In this document: in pieces, positions 10,701 to 21,768 of the stretch
Layout of the letters: every line of letters begins with the position of its first letter
How positions within the stretch are numbered: position 1 is the stretch's first letter
Source of the DNA: Phytophthora colocasiae
Taxonomy: Eukaryota > Oomycota > Peronosporomycetes > Peronosporales > Peronosporaceae
Assembly: GCA_018806915.1 (NCBI GenBank)
Contig: JAGKQI010000003.1
Location: forward strand, 87,676 to 151,675
DNA length: 64,000 nucleotides
Reading direction: 5' to 3'
The notes under the pieces: generated by a model
Databases searched by the model: none
What the model saw: only the letters and a program-made list of their open reading frames with translations
What the model was told of the DNA's origin: nothing
Position numbers and translations under genes: made by a program

Positions 10701-13700
10701 CCAGGACAGTTATTTTCTGAATCGCGACTATTTTTTAAGAATTTGAGCTTCCGGGGGCGGGTTAAGGACATTAATGCTGCCCTGTATGGCATGATATACA
10801 AGCCTTGGCTTGACTACAATTCTGATGGCTGGCCGGTGGATGAAATCGACCTCGTCGCGACCAGCGTCTGCGCTATTAATTCCAAATTGATGGCAAGCCA
10901 ATGCACTATACCGATTGCTGTTAGAGCTGTTAATGATCCCGCTGTACTGATATCGCAGCATTTCCAGCCTGTTGTGTCACCGTTTTCTCTCGTTAGTCTG
11001 GAAGTCGCGTCATGGAACTCTTCAATTGACGCCATAGAAGATTCATCCCTGCAGTTGGAGCCAACCCAACTGTATGACCCAGATTCTATCCTCCACAGTG
11101 ATGATCTTCGACTTGTTGTAAACATTTCGTGCATTCACTGCACAATAACCTGTCAGTCCCAAACTCAAAATGCGTTTGAGGCGCAGCAAAATGACGATCT
11201 GATTATTGTGACTCGAAACTGGAACAGCAATGACGGAGTTCAACTGGTAATGCACGGGAACCTTCCATCGTTAAACAATGGCCTGATGAATCAGCTTATT
11301 TTTCGGGGTGGAGATAGCTTCAACGGGCTAGCTTTTGTGCTGGTAGAGATATCCGATTTAGGGAACTATGGTGAAGGGGGAGAACTGCACTCGACATTCG
11401 TTCTGGGAGTCAAAGTTAAACCTATGAATGACATCCCTCAGATCTATCTACCCCAATATCAGACAGTGGAGCCTGTTCTTCATCTCGATGAAGGTGCTTC
11501 GGTTTTAATTCAAGGTGCCAAAACTCTTTCTGCTATTCGAGCGCCTGCTCGACATCAATCCCCAGAATGGAACTTGATGATCGCTGACTTGTTGGCTCAC
11601 GATTCCAGCTCGCGACTCCGAAACATTCATCCATTCTCAGGACCAAGTGGTCTTGCCGCATCATTTGTTGTAGCACACAACGGGAAAATCATTTTCAGTG
11701 GCAGGGGAGGTGATTTTGGGCAGGAACTCTGGTGTAGTAGTGGCACTGAAGTGAGCACCGGTCTGCTTAAGGACATTTTCCCTGGTATCGGTAGTTCTCG
11801 GCCGTCGCATTTGACTCCATTCTCGAAGGATAATCGTGTCTACTTTTCTGCAGAGGGTCCTCACCTGTCGTGGATGATTAAGAGCAGCTACAGGGACACT
11901 TGTCAAAGTTTCCGTCCGAGTTCAATCGACCCAAACGTATTTTTCACTGTGGCAGCACAAAATGTGTGGGACCCCAAGGAGGTACACAACCACAACAATG
12001 TATCTTCTCCTTCAATTGCGTCGGACACTAACTTGTGTATCTATTGCAGACATATGATTGTCCTCTTGGGTTCCGCTGGATGTCTACGTCTGAAGCTCAG
12101 CGAGTGTTCGTGGGAACAATTGCGACGGAAAGCAGCGAGGAACCTCTTACGTACTTCGACCAGTGTGGGTGGCACGAATACAACTGGGGAGGCCAAACGC
12201 GAATGTACTTTCGGTTTTCTGACTCCAAAGTACGTGGTGTTAAACTTGAAGTACCTATTAGGATGTCTTTGGCGCACTAACGCAACTTTGTTTAGACGAC
12301 TGGAGCTTTTAAGCACGCTGGGTTTCGTGACTCTTATCGTATTGATACAGGTTTTCAAACGGACGGGTTCGCAGGTATTGTTTGCTATCGCGAGCCTCTA
12401 GGCTACCAGATCACATGGGGAACGCAACTCTGGGCAACGGATGGCACTTCAGAGGGTACAGATCGTGTCGCTCGAATTTCAACGGAGCCTGAGGGCTCAA
12501 ACCCTTCTCATTTTGTCGAGTTGGCTCAGCGACTGTACTTCCAAGCAACATCCACAGAATTTGGCTCAGAGTTGTGGTCGTCTGACGGCACTAGGCCTGG
12601 CACGTATCTGGTCGCTGATATTGAATTTGGGTCACGCAGCTCAGAGCCACAGTTCCTTACTAATTTCAACTCGCGAATATATTTTTCTGCACATACACAA
12701 GAGTATGGTCGAGAGCTCTGGTTTTCTGATGGTAATCCACGGTTCGAGTTTGCAGAAGACCAACACGGAGTGGTGGGGACAGGATTGCTACTGGATATCT
12801 GCGCTGGGGAAAAGTCGTCCTCTCCTCAGCATTTTGCGGTACTGAACCCTGCAACAGGCAATCCCTTGCTGCTGTATCAAGCGGATGACTGTGTGCACGG
12901 ATCGGAGCTATGGTCGACGGATGGAACCAAAGAGGGAACAGTTATTGTTCTCGATATTTACGAAGGACCACTGGGTTCACGACCAGCCTATCTTATATCC
13001 TTTTCGGGGCAAGTGTACTTCCAGGCAGACGATGGTATTCATGGATGCGAGCTTTGGACAACGGATGGCACTGCTGCTGGCACCAAGATTCTCCTTGATA
13101 TCATGCCGGGGGTGTTGGGCTCGAGGCCCAGCTTCTTCACAATTCTCGACAACTTAAATGATCCTTCTGGCACACTCGTCTTCTCAGCACAATCGGGGCG
13201 AGATCAACAAACAGAATTCTGGCAATCGGACGGAACCAGCACTGGTACTACTACGCTGTTCCCACAATCGCGTCAAGTCGTGAAACTTAACACAGAGTCA
13301 CTTAATCTTCAATTAGTGGGGCACAGTTTCGTGAGCTTATCATCACTACCGCAAGTTTTCTTTTATCTTGGGCGAGAAAGTGATCAAGGTGTTGATATTC
13401 AGCGCCAAGAAACGGATCAAGGCGATTGGACGTATATTGAAGACGTTGCCCGGTCGATCACTTTGCAAGATGTCGAATCGCTGGAGAGCACAAGGGAGTT
13501 GACTGTATCGCTGAATTGTTCGAAAGGTTGGCTGAGTCTTGGACGGCAATGCGACGGTGTGTCCGTGCGATTGGATGCGTCTCCGGATAACAAGAAAGCT
13601 TCAACTCTCACGCTGAAAGGCTCTCTGGATGCACTGAATTGCGCTGTGGAGAAGGTGACGTACCATGCCAAGCCTCAAGAGAATGGCTGGGACGAGATAC

Positions 13701-14236
13701 ATGTTAATCTCGTTCAAAGTAACCAGGCCCCTTCTGACACCACGGAACGTGATAGTAGTTTCATGGTGTCGAAGCGCATGTTGGTCGAGATCCAAGCCGT
13801 CAATGACCCTCCTGTCATTAGAATGCCTTCAGTTTTCTACGCTCCAATTAATGAGTGGATTTCTATCTCAGGGATTGAGATCATTGACCCGGATTCGGCA
13901 GAAGGCATTTTATACGTAAGCCTGACAGTTCACCATGGGCTGCTTCGAGTTACCTTACCGCCTCAAGGAAATGACGGCGGACTAACAGCACTTCGCACGA
14001 CTGTCAATGGAGAGATACCAGGAATACTCGAATTTGCAACCACAGTGGGGCGGGCAAAGGAGATCTTCAATGCCCTAGAGTACATTTGCGATGAGGCCAA
14101 TGGCTGCTCCAGCTTGCAAAGCGATTACCTAACCATCCAAGTCGACGACAACGGCTTTACCGGGGCTCATGGGCCTCAAGTTGCCAGCAGGACTAGCGAG
14201 GTTATCGTGCTAAGCCAAATCAGTGTTAGCGCATGA
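7779..14236 (+). CDS. giant secreted protein: cadherin-like repeats plus ELWxxDGT propeller
   Basis: Exons 7779-7862, 7926-11981, 12050-12229, 12296-14236 join in frame to 2,086 residues; all three introns are GT-AG (63, 68, 66 bp). The start MTIAKWLLVGACVVVSSGDA is a clear signal peptide; no membrane helix or anchor is seen at the C-terminus, so I infer secretion. Residues about 150-1180 hold around seven repeats with motifs such as VTELNDAPYLD, VDAVNDAPVWN, LDEDTAFGF, LNAAVASVVYTSAKDW and LNMALNGSSYIPAENWHGTEEL, typical of calcium-binding cadherin-like/VCBS-type modules. From about 1,260 come ELWxxDGT repeats (ELWCSSGT, QLWATDGTSEGT, ELWSSDGTRPGT, ELWSTDGTKEGT, ELWTTDGTAAGT, EFWQSDGTSTGT), probably propeller blades. 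A Cys-rich insert (YDCPLGFRWM, CGWHEYNWGG, GIVCYRE; exons 3-4) interrupts them. Two more cadherin-like modules (VNDPPVIRMP) end the chain. Role unknown; adhesion or cell-wall binding is a guess. Confidence 0.88.
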
Positions 14237-14338
14237 TTCGATAATCGATAAATGCACGGTGAGCCAGTTAAAAGGGCAGCACACATTACTATTTGTTCAG
14301 CCCTGGATCAAACATGCTGATTGAGTGCCAGGCTCGCT

Positions 14339-15410
14339 CTAGTTTGTGCTGGTGGACGCCCCTGCTGCTTCTTCGGCGAGCTCCAGGGCGTTCTCCACAA
14401 AGAAAGCCTTGTCGAACGCCGTTTCTTTCAGCACGCCATCCTCGTAGCTAGCCTTGTACGTCGTGAGTAACTGCTCATCATTTTTGCGGGCTAGTGACTT
14501 GAGCACCTTCAGTGCCTTCTCGTCCTCCAGGAGTCCCTCCTTTTGTAGCTTGTTCAACATGCGCAGGACGTCACTGGAGGCTGCGCTCTCCGTGGGGGGT
14601 GCTGTCGAGGACGTTGACACAACTTCAGCTTCGGCCACTTGCACCGATTCAACATAACCTTCGCAAGCAACAAACCACAAAAAGTGTCAACACATAGATA
14701 CGTGGTGGCAGACAAGAATGTTCAATGACGATTACCTTCGATGCTGCGCGGGTTCTCCTTCAGCACCTTGACAAAGGGCTCAATGTCCCCCTCTGTCGGG
14801 ACGATAATGGCAATTGGCTGCCCCGCAGCGATGTTGTTTGACCCCTCGTTCACCACTGCATACCAATAAGCAAAAATGTTAATCGTATCCCTAAAACGAT
14901 CAAGTTACTGCTTTCCACTCACAAAGTCGCGCGATGAAACCCTCATCACCCGACTCAAGCTGGAAGCACAAGTCTGGTGTGTCAATCTATATCAATAAAA
15001 TGGTCAGTTCTTTCATACTCGTGCGTCGCTCCAGCGGTCGTACCTCACACATGTGCGTGCCGTCCTTCACGGCAGAGCCTTCCTGGACATACCACTTGGT
15101 GAGCGTCGTGTCTCCGGCGCCACTTCCAACCTCCTACGACAGGCAGTCCATCCCATAGGGTCAGTACAAACAAGTCGATCGCCTGATTGCTCAACCGGTA
15201 GCCCACCTTGAAGTCCAAATCGGGCATACGGAACTTGATGTGGCTGGGCAGCGCCACTTCCGTGTGTTCCTCCTCCGCGTGTGGTACTCCGCTTTCCGTT
15301 GAAAAATTCACTAGCGATCCCAGCGCATTATCCCGCGTGTATCCAGCAACCCTCAACGCCTGACGCCGCCACCTAGGCGCTGCCAGAGTTCGCTTCACTA
15401 GCCGCATCAT
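14339..15410 (-). CDS. mitochondrial-type lipoyl-domain protein lacking the lipoyl lysine
   Basis: Five exons (15207-15410, 15044-15133, 14923-14986, 14736-14855, 14339-14658) with GT-AG introns of 73, 57, 67 and 77 bp join to 265 residues. The start MMRLVKRTLAAPRWRRQALR is Arg-rich without acids, a likely mitochondrial presequence. Residues about 57-145 follow the biotinyl/lipoyl fold of 2-oxo acid dehydrogenase E2: IKFRMPDLDFK, then LTKWYVQEGSAVKDGTHMCE, and NEGSNNIAAGQPIAIIVP, which matches the E2 ending GKPIAIIV. At the hairpin where E2 has ETDKA, this protein has DTPDLCFQLES: the lysine that carries lipoate is absent. The C-terminal 100 residues (LRMLNKLQKEGLLEDEKALK) match no E3-binding or catalytic domain. 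I infer a non-catalytic structural or assembly role; function unproven. Confidence 0.82.
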
Positions 15411-15670
15411 GATCGTCAGCCAGCTTTTTGTGGTTAGAACCCAAAACGGTGTGTCGCACATTATATCTAAGTATACCGTTGGACTTTTCCGGCGCTCGTA
15501 TACATGTCGAACCGGTCCCAAAAGAACCGTTGGCGGTTACGTTGGCGTGGGACACACCAATTCTTTGTCAGCCACCTCGAGCGGCAGCCACCACCAATCG
15601 CCGCTCCAGCAACCCAACTTACACAGGGAACTATCATTGGAATTCTCCGCGAGAAACGAAAGGAAGAAGC
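15411..15670. promoter_or_regulatory. 260-bp divergent promoter region (lipoyl protein / eS30)
   Basis: The lipoyl-domain gene and the eS30 gene start back to back with 260 bp between ATG codons. I searched this stretch for a missing ubiquitin-like exon and found none. Motifs for initiation are not clear by eye. Confidence 0.4.
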
Positions 15671-16060
15671 ATGAGGTGCGTCTTGTTGATGCCTACTAGA
15701 GTCAGGGCTGCTGCCCTTGGAGGCAGTCTGCCTTCTCCGTACAAGTGCAGTGCAATGTACTGATCTTGTTCTGTGCGTTTATGCTCGATTTCGACTCGAT
15801 ACAGCAACACCAGCATTGAGAACGCGACTACGCTGAACCTGTCCCTCCGCCTGCGCGGTGGTGGTAAGGTCCACGGTTCGCTGGCACGTGCCGGTAAGGT
15901 GAAGGGCCAGACCCCCAAGGTCCCCAAGCAGGAGGACTCGAAGAAGGCGCTGACGGGCCGTGCTAAGAAGCGCTGGCAGTACAACCGCCGCTTCGTGAAC
16001 GTCGTGGCGGGCATGGGCGGCAAGAAGCTGGGCCCCAACTCGAACGCCGCCAAGAACTAA
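15671..16060 (+). CDS. RPS30: 40S ribosomal protein eS30 with vestigial ubiquitin-like leader
   Basis: eS30 is a small-subunit protein usually made as a fusion behind a ubiquitin-like domain (FAU/FUBI) that is cut off after LRLRGG. Exon 1 is only ATGAG (15671-15675); a 129-bp GT-AG intron follows and exon 2 is 15805-16060, giving 86 residues. The eS30 part is unmistakable: [49 protein letters not shown]. Ahead of it stand about 21 residues ending [12 protein letters not shown], which line up with the last strand of ubiquitin (STLHLVLRLRGG) with the cleavage site kept. The first 55-60 residues of the ubiquitin fold are missing. The start was chosen because the only upstream ATG that splices into frame is this one; an unseen distant exon remains possible. 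Confidence 0.93.
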
Positions 16061-16648
16061 GCAGGCAGCCAATAGGCTGGACACAGTCAGTGGGAGCGGG
16101 TGACGCGACGAATAGGTGGACGACTACGACGACTATGGCGTGTGTGGATTCGAAGCAGGTTCAGCAGCTCTCCCTTCTATCTCGACTGCGGGCATTATCT
16201 CCCCCCTTCTCCGGTAATGATGATGCTGTTTTATCTTCTGTGGCGCATAGCGATCCATCCGTTTCGGTGGTGGTCGTTGGCGTAGAATATCCGAGGGCTT
16301 CACGGCTCCCGGTGCTCTTGCATATTCCGAAATCAACCAATATGTTAAATCCAACGCTGCCTCCGCTTCGCTCGGGTCCAGTGTCGCTTTCGCTATCTCG
16401 CAATCGATGAGTTTTCTTCTGTCGTTGTTGCTGTGCTTGGTACATGCGTCTGGATCTCACTCTTGTCCTTCAATATGCACGTTTGTACTGCTGTCTTCGT
16501 AAATGCAGGTTGCTACTGTATCGTAGAAGCGTTGACCAGGATAGCGTCCGTTTCGCGCACATGAGACGAAGGTATTGAGTCGCATCATGTTGCCAGTTGC
16601 CTAATTGTAGCTTTGGACTGCTACATTGGCCCACTTCATGAAGAGGTC
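16061..16648 (+). other. intergenic stretch between eS30 and coiled-coil gene
   Basis: This 588-bp stretch has no coding signal I can support; open frames on both strands lack family resemblance. It should hold the eS30 3' UTR and the promoter and 5' UTR of the coiled-coil gene. A short upstream exon of the latter cannot be excluded, since its frame is open for 12 codons before the first ATG, back to 16613. Confidence 0.4.
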
Positions 16649-18730
16649 ATGTACAGCGATGACTCAGCAGCGTCCGAAGTAGAGTCTGAAGGTGAGGAAA
16701 TCTACGGAGACGGTGGCAGTGAAGTTGCCAGCGAGATTGCTGAAAGCGTCGATGCTCCTATGTTGAAGAAGCAGACAAAAGCCAAACCTGCGGTCTCGGA
16801 TAAGTATGAAGAAGATGATGGCTACAGCGCCGAAGACTTTGAAGACGACTTCGAAGAGTATGAGGAAGAGCCATCTGCCGTCCAGTCTCCTCCACGGGCT
16901 ATCAAGGCACCCTCGCCAGTACGCTCTGTCATAAGTAACACTCGTCGCTCAGTACTGTCTTCTGGTGGTGCGTCAGGGAACGACTACGAATACGACGAAG
17001 CTTCCTTTGAAGATGAAAGTCGTCGCTCGCAAAGCCAACGCAGCTTGAGTCAAAGTAATCGCGTCGTGGATCTATCTGTTCGCGCCGCTTCTCCTTCGTT
17101 CCGCCCAGCTCCTCCAGAAAACAATGAGACAGCAGCAGCTAGCTTTGTTTTTCCTCCTGAGGCCCGCTCACCTGTGTCAGATGCCAAGGTATTTCCAAGA
17201 CCTACTCCTCAAATTCTTGCATCCGTTGCAGAAGAAGAAGCCGAAGCGATCGCTACAATACAAAGCAAGCAGTTTTCGTTGCTACTGCGCAAGATGGAGA
17301 GTAAATTTGAAGATGAAGTGGAAGAACTCCGCGAAAAGAACGCTCTACTGACCTGGAAAGAGCGAGAGCTGAAGGCATCACTGCGTCGAGCCAAGGAAGA
17401 ACTTACCATGCGCAAAGCTCGAATCGAAAAAAAGCGCCGGCGTGCTGCTGATAGACGGCGTGAACACGAGCGAGCAGCAGAGCGTGTCCACCAGGAACTT
17501 GCAGTTGCCCAGGCTTCTATTGCCGAGCGTGATTGCTGCATCGTAGGGCTACAGAACCAGCTTGTCGAGATGAGAGGAATGCTTCAGAATGTGGAGCGAG
17601 AGAAGCACGAGGCGGAAGGACGCAGCATGGTCCTAGCAGAAAAGTTGCAGGCAGCACTTGGGGATTTTCATCAGCTCACATGCAGCTTCGAAGACGCAGT
17701 TAATGCCAAGTTAGCCTGTGAGCAGCGCATTGAAGAGCTCAAAGGGGTGCATCGAGTACAAATGGAAGTGCTGGAGCACAAGTGCCAAGTTGACGTTGAA
17801 GCAGCACAGAAAGCTCTTGCCGATGAGGTAACATCCCGCGCGATTGAACGGCAAACACTACCGGAGGTCCACAAACGTGTCGTGGAAGCTGAGAAAGAGC
17901 GTTTCGAGAAGCTAGAAGCTGCTTTACACAAGCAGATGAGGGAACTGGAGTCGCGTGCAGCGCAGGATACTTTGACACACACAGCGGAGCTTGCACGAGC
18001 CACAGAAGCAAAGCACCAGGCCGAGCAGCGAGCAGAGCGGCGAATACAAGATGAGGTCGACCGGGTACGTTTCTTACATCCGGTTCTCAACTAACAATAA
18101 TTCGCTCTTACGTTTCTAGCATTCATGCGCTCATAGATTGCACGCGAAAGAGAGGCAGTAGATGAGCAGCGACGCGAGTTGCTGGCGTCGATGGCTCGAA
18201 CAAATGCGCGTTTCGACGAGGAACGAGGCAAGATGGAGGCCAGGAGCTGTGAGCTGGACGCACGGCGATCTGAGCTAGCAGACGAGCGCACCGAACTTGT
18301 GGCTCGTATCGAATATATTGAGCAGCGGACACGGTCTCTAGAGGCGGATGAGGCACTCGTTGAGAGACGCCGACAGGAGCTGGCCGCCGTCGGTCGAAAA
18401 ACGCTGGAGCGGTCGCATGCGCTTGCCCGGCGCGCGCAGGAATTCACCAATGCCGTTGCAGAGTGTGAGAAACTGCGCGCACTCGTGAAGGCTCTGACGG
18501 AGCGATCTGAACGGAGCGAGCAGCGTGCAATGGTGCTTGAGCAGGATCGCGAGAAGCTGGAGGCGGCGACCCAAGCGCTACAGCAGGAACGGTTGCTGGT
18601 GGCGAAGCAGCGTGTGCAGTCGCGCTACTTCCTAGACGGCGCACGCAAACTTGAGAGCATGCTACACCAGAAGCACTGCGTCATGGAGGCGGTGGACAAG
18701 CATCACGGCAATCAGCACGAACCTGTTTAG
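16649..18730 (+). CDS. coiled-coil protein with acidic N-terminus, possibly basal-body associated
   Basis: Exons 16649-18064 and 18137-18730 (intron 72 bp, GT-AG) join to 669 residues. I chose the first in-frame ATG (MYSDDSAASEVESEGEE). The N-terminal 90 residues are Asp/Glu/Ser-rich with GYSAEDFEDDFEEYEEE, a pattern common in ciliary and centriolar proteins. Ser/Pro-rich linkers follow to about residue 190. From about 195 to the end the chain is almost continuous heptad-rich coiled coil (KMESKFEDEVEELREKNALL, RIEKKRRRAADRRREHERAA, EQRRELLASMARTNARFDEE). The C-terminal half resembles FBF1-type transition-fibre coiled coils in composition, which would fit a zoospore-forming organism, but coiled coils mislead and I hold this loosely. 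It converges on the START-FYVE gene with 249 bp between stops. Confidence 0.8.
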
Positions 18731-18979
18731 TAAAGTGCATGTTGAAGTTATTTCACTTAAATTTTGTATTGCCACACTTGACCAATGATATCGTTTCCTC
18801 GGATTCGCTCCCGCTACGCTTGGCAGCACCTCATTCGTCTTCTGACTCGTGTGGCAGGAAGGTGGCTATGTGGCTACTGAGCCTGAGCTTGGGGTGCTGC
18901 TTGTGTGTGTGTTGCTGTTGCTGCTGCTGCTTCGCGGGTCTCTTCGACGAAGGCAAGGTGTCTCCACTGCCCGTGCCCA

Positions 18980-20926
18980 TTAGGCGGCCCGCTGCGAGGA
19001 CTTCTCGACCGACTCGCCGCGCACGCGCGACAGAATCCCACTAAAAAACGGGCGCAAGCCGCCGGCTCCACTGGTAGTGGAGGCGGCAGTGGTAGTAGTG
19101 CTGCTGGCGGGCTGATCCTTATCTACACTCGCGCGCAGGGTGGACGGCGCACGACTCGACTGCTCGAACGGGCTCTCCGATATGCGCTCAACGGTCGGTA
19201 GCTGCATCCCAAACAATCGCTGGTGTGCTTCGTCAGATAGTGGTGCTGCTGGCTTCGACTCCATTTCTTCCTGATCGTCCGACTCCATGTCCACGTCATC
19301 GGTTTCCTCCGTCTGCAGTCGCGGCATCTTGGCGGGCGGCCACGGCGTCGTCGGGTCTTCTGGCCGCTCATGTGGGCCTATTGTAGATGAACTCCCTGGA
19401 GCTTCATGCACCGAGTCCCGCAAATATCCGATATCGACGGGGTGCTGCTTGTAATTCGACAACCGCTGCGCTGTGATAGCGGCGGCCGCCACCACGTTTG
19501 CAGCTGATATCGATGGTCTCGCCCCGGCCGAAGGAGTCGTGGCTGCACTATTTGCTCCAGATCGAGGCGTAGAGGCGCCGGAGCCAAAGCCAAAGCCAAG
19601 GGGTGTGCTGCGGGGAGTGAGATTGTTGGCGATGTATGATCGTGGAGTGTTGTTTTCGTTGAAGAAGGCGCCGGCGGTGCGCGGGCCCCGTGCATGACTG
19701 TGTGCTCGCCCACGCGCATCACTGACCGACCGCGTGGACGTTGTGGATCGAATGGAGAGATTAGACTGAGCTGATGCATCAGAATAGGCTGAGGGAGTGC
19801 GCGGTCCGCCACCATTAGCCATGTAAAGATCCATCAGGTTCATCTCGTTGTGCGCAATCGTGCTGCTGGAAGTAACGGAGGACGTAGATATATCTGATGC
19901 GTTCTCATCATCGTCTTGTCCACCTGCCTTTTGAACGCCCATATTACACACCGAGCAGATACGAACGTTCTTTAGCGTGGTTCCTGGCACCTCCACAGAC
20001 TTGAACACGCTGCATTTGCCACAGATTACCTCACCGCAGCTTCGACAGTGATGACGTGGTCGGAACGTGCCAAACGTTCGGCTACATACGGCGCAATGGA
20101 GACGCTCATGGTTGGGCACCCATTGCCTCTTGTCTACGAAGGTGCACGCATTCATCTGCTGTTTGTCTATGATGCGTCGAATCTGCACGATGCTGTTAAC
20201 AAGCTGCGACTCGGCCGTCTTGAATGCCCATTGTGCGGGGAAATAGCCTCCAGGGTCAAACCGTGCAACGTGGTGTACTCGCACTACGTTCGGCTCAGCG
20301 CGGTCTATGCGGTACATGTACCCGGCGAGGATCTTGGCACGAACAAGTCCATGTGAGTTCTCGAGCGACGGGCATTCGTTGATCTCGATCGAGTTGAGAA
20401 CACGAATGTACATCTCATTGCCAAACGAGTCAACAATCTTATCTTGCACCTCGAGACAGCAGTAGTCGCGATGAGATACGATGGGCGTAGGGGTCTTGAC
20501 AGCGTACCACTTGATGCCAATATACCTAAACGGCGTGATCGGGGTGCGTGGAACAATCGTGAGCAGCACGGCAGCATCCATCACAGCAGGGTTCAGCTTC
20601 TTCATGAGTCTTTTAAAAAGCGCGTCGTCGTGAGCTGCATATGCATGTCCAACTTGATCCAGCGAGGCTGAAAGTTGGCCCTTACAGCCCACCTCGGCGA
20701 CGTTGGACTTGTACGCCTTGGGTCCGCGCATCTGGCCGAAGTTGCGGTAGATTGCCACCCCCTTCTTCTCACGCATAGGAATCCAGCTATTCTTGTGGCA
20801 GTCGCTCAGCGCGAACACCTTGCGAATGGACCCCTCAGCGAACTCAATGTACTGGCGCCGCATGTCCTCCGACACGTGCACGTTAGTATTGAAAAAGCCC
20901 TTGGGTAGTGGCAGGGACGTCGACAT
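18980..20926 (-). CDS. START-like and FYVE zinc-finger protein
   Basis: A single 648-residue exon. Residues 1 to about 265 look like the START-type lipid-binding fold common in oomycetes (GFFNTNVHVSEDMRRQYIEF, WIPMREKKGVAIYRN, ISHRDYCCLEVQD-like segment, FDPGGYFPAQWAFK). Residues about 275-335 are a FYVE finger: WVPNHERLHCAVCSRTF (WxxD-like position reads N), the ligand loop RPRHHCRSCGEVICGKCS, and the closing pair VRICSVCN. FYVE fingers bind phosphatidylinositol 3-phosphate on endosomes. The C-terminal 310 residues are Ser/Thr/Ala-rich, low complexity and acidic in part (DDVDMESDDQEEMES). I infer a membrane-lipid sensing or transfer role; ligand unknown. The gene faces the coiled-coil gene tail to tail. 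Confidence 0.92.
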   Translation of the reverse strand: MSTSLPLPKGFFNTNVHVSEDMRRQYIEFAEGSIRKVFALSDCHKNSWIPMREKKGVAIYRNFGQMRGPKAYKSNVAEVGCKGQLSASLDQVGHAYAAHDDALFKRLMKKLNPAVMDAAVLLTIVPRTPITPFRYIGIKWYAVKTPTPIVSHRDYCCLEVQDKIVDSFGNEMYIRVLNSIEINECPSLENSHGLVRAKILAGYMYRIDRAEPNVVRVHHVARFDPGGYFPAQWAFKTAESQLVNSIVQIRRIIDKQQMNACTFVDKRQWVPNHERLHCAVCSRTFGTFRPRHHCRSCGEVICGKCSVFKSVEVPGTTLKNVRICSVCNMGVQKAGGQDDDENASDISTSSVTSSSTIAHNEMNLMDLYMANGGGPRTPSAYSDASAQSNLSIRSTTSTRSVSDARGRAHSHARGPRTAGAFFNENNTPRSYIANNLTPRSTPLGFGFGSGASTPRSGANSAATTPSAGARPSISAANVVAAAAITAQRLSNYKQHPVDIGYLRDSVHEAPGSSSTIGPHERPEDPTTPWPPAKMPRLQTEETDDVDMESDDQEEMESKPAAPLSDEAHQRLFGMQLPTVERISESPFEQSSRAPSTLRASVDKDQPASSTTTTAASTTSGAGGLRPFFSGILSRVRGESVEKSSQRAA

Positions 20927-21380
20927 GGCGGGGGCGACTGTACTGCAAGTGTCCTAGCGGCTCGTAAAGGTAGAGTGGCAGCGCAGCCGCGGCGAAATGC
21001 GGATATTGTGCCGTCGCGTGTCGAGCTGTTGTCTTCTGGGGTCGCTGGGCGTAACTGGCGCCGATCTCGTCACTGCGGCAGCACCAGACGGCGTTCGATA
21101 GTCGAGAGCTGATGCGGCACGCAGGAGCGTACGAGTCGAATAAAAAATTTGTGGCCAATCACGACGTTCACGACGTGGTCTGATTTGGACTGACTACACG
21201 CTTTCGATTGACGGATGTGGCCGAATTCCGCCTGCGCAGAGGAGCGGCAGCTCTAATGTCTGGCACCGGTACCGCAACACAGAGTAGAATCCGCATCGCA
21301 GCTCTTCACTGTAAAAGCTGCTGCAGAGCTGCCACAGAGCTGCTGTTGGCCCAACAGTCCCAGTTTAGAAATGCCTGTTA
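20927..21380. other. intergenic stretch, START-FYVE promoter side
   Basis: About 450 bp between the START-FYVE start codon and the left end of the TA-flanked transposon. No gene is supported. It must hold the START-FYVE promoter. A run GCTGCTGCAGAGCTGCCACA near 21320 shows CAG/CTG-rich symmetry but nothing I can name. Confidence 0.4.
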
Positions 21381-21382
21381 TA

Positions 21383-21417
21383 TGAGACTGCGTCAAACAA
21401 AATAATACTAATGAACC
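21383..21417 (+). repeat. left terminal inverted repeat of the TA-flanked transposon
   Basis: Imperfect match to the reverse complement of 24186-24220; core TGAGAC, then CAAA-CAAAAT-ATACTAATG. Preceded by TA. Confidence 0.65.
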
Positions 21418-21768
21418 TAAGTACGAATCGCGATTTAAGGGTACCATTCGAAAGAAGGGTGTCTCCTCTTCGTTTTGAGACCATGTAGAGCTCCAGGAAC
21501 CAAATACGAACCGAGCAGTGCCCTGTTAAAAATATATCTCCTGTCCCAGACCAAAAACACGATTTTTTTTATTGGCTACTTAGATGTAAAATTACACGGC
21601 GGAGCCAATGGTAATGCTGTTTTCTTCAGATTCGTATCAGAACATTGTTAAATTTTGAATTACGTGCTGATTTTCAGAATAGTGACACTGGTCTCGATAA
21701 GTATCATTTTGTTTTCACCCTGAACACTAGCATCATTTTGGTTGAGCCTGCTACAGAGACACCGATCT

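Noticed and set aside
15413..15670. Upstream exon encoding the rest of a ubiquitin-like domain for eS30
   Set aside because: None of the three forward frames resembles ubiquitin or FUBI.
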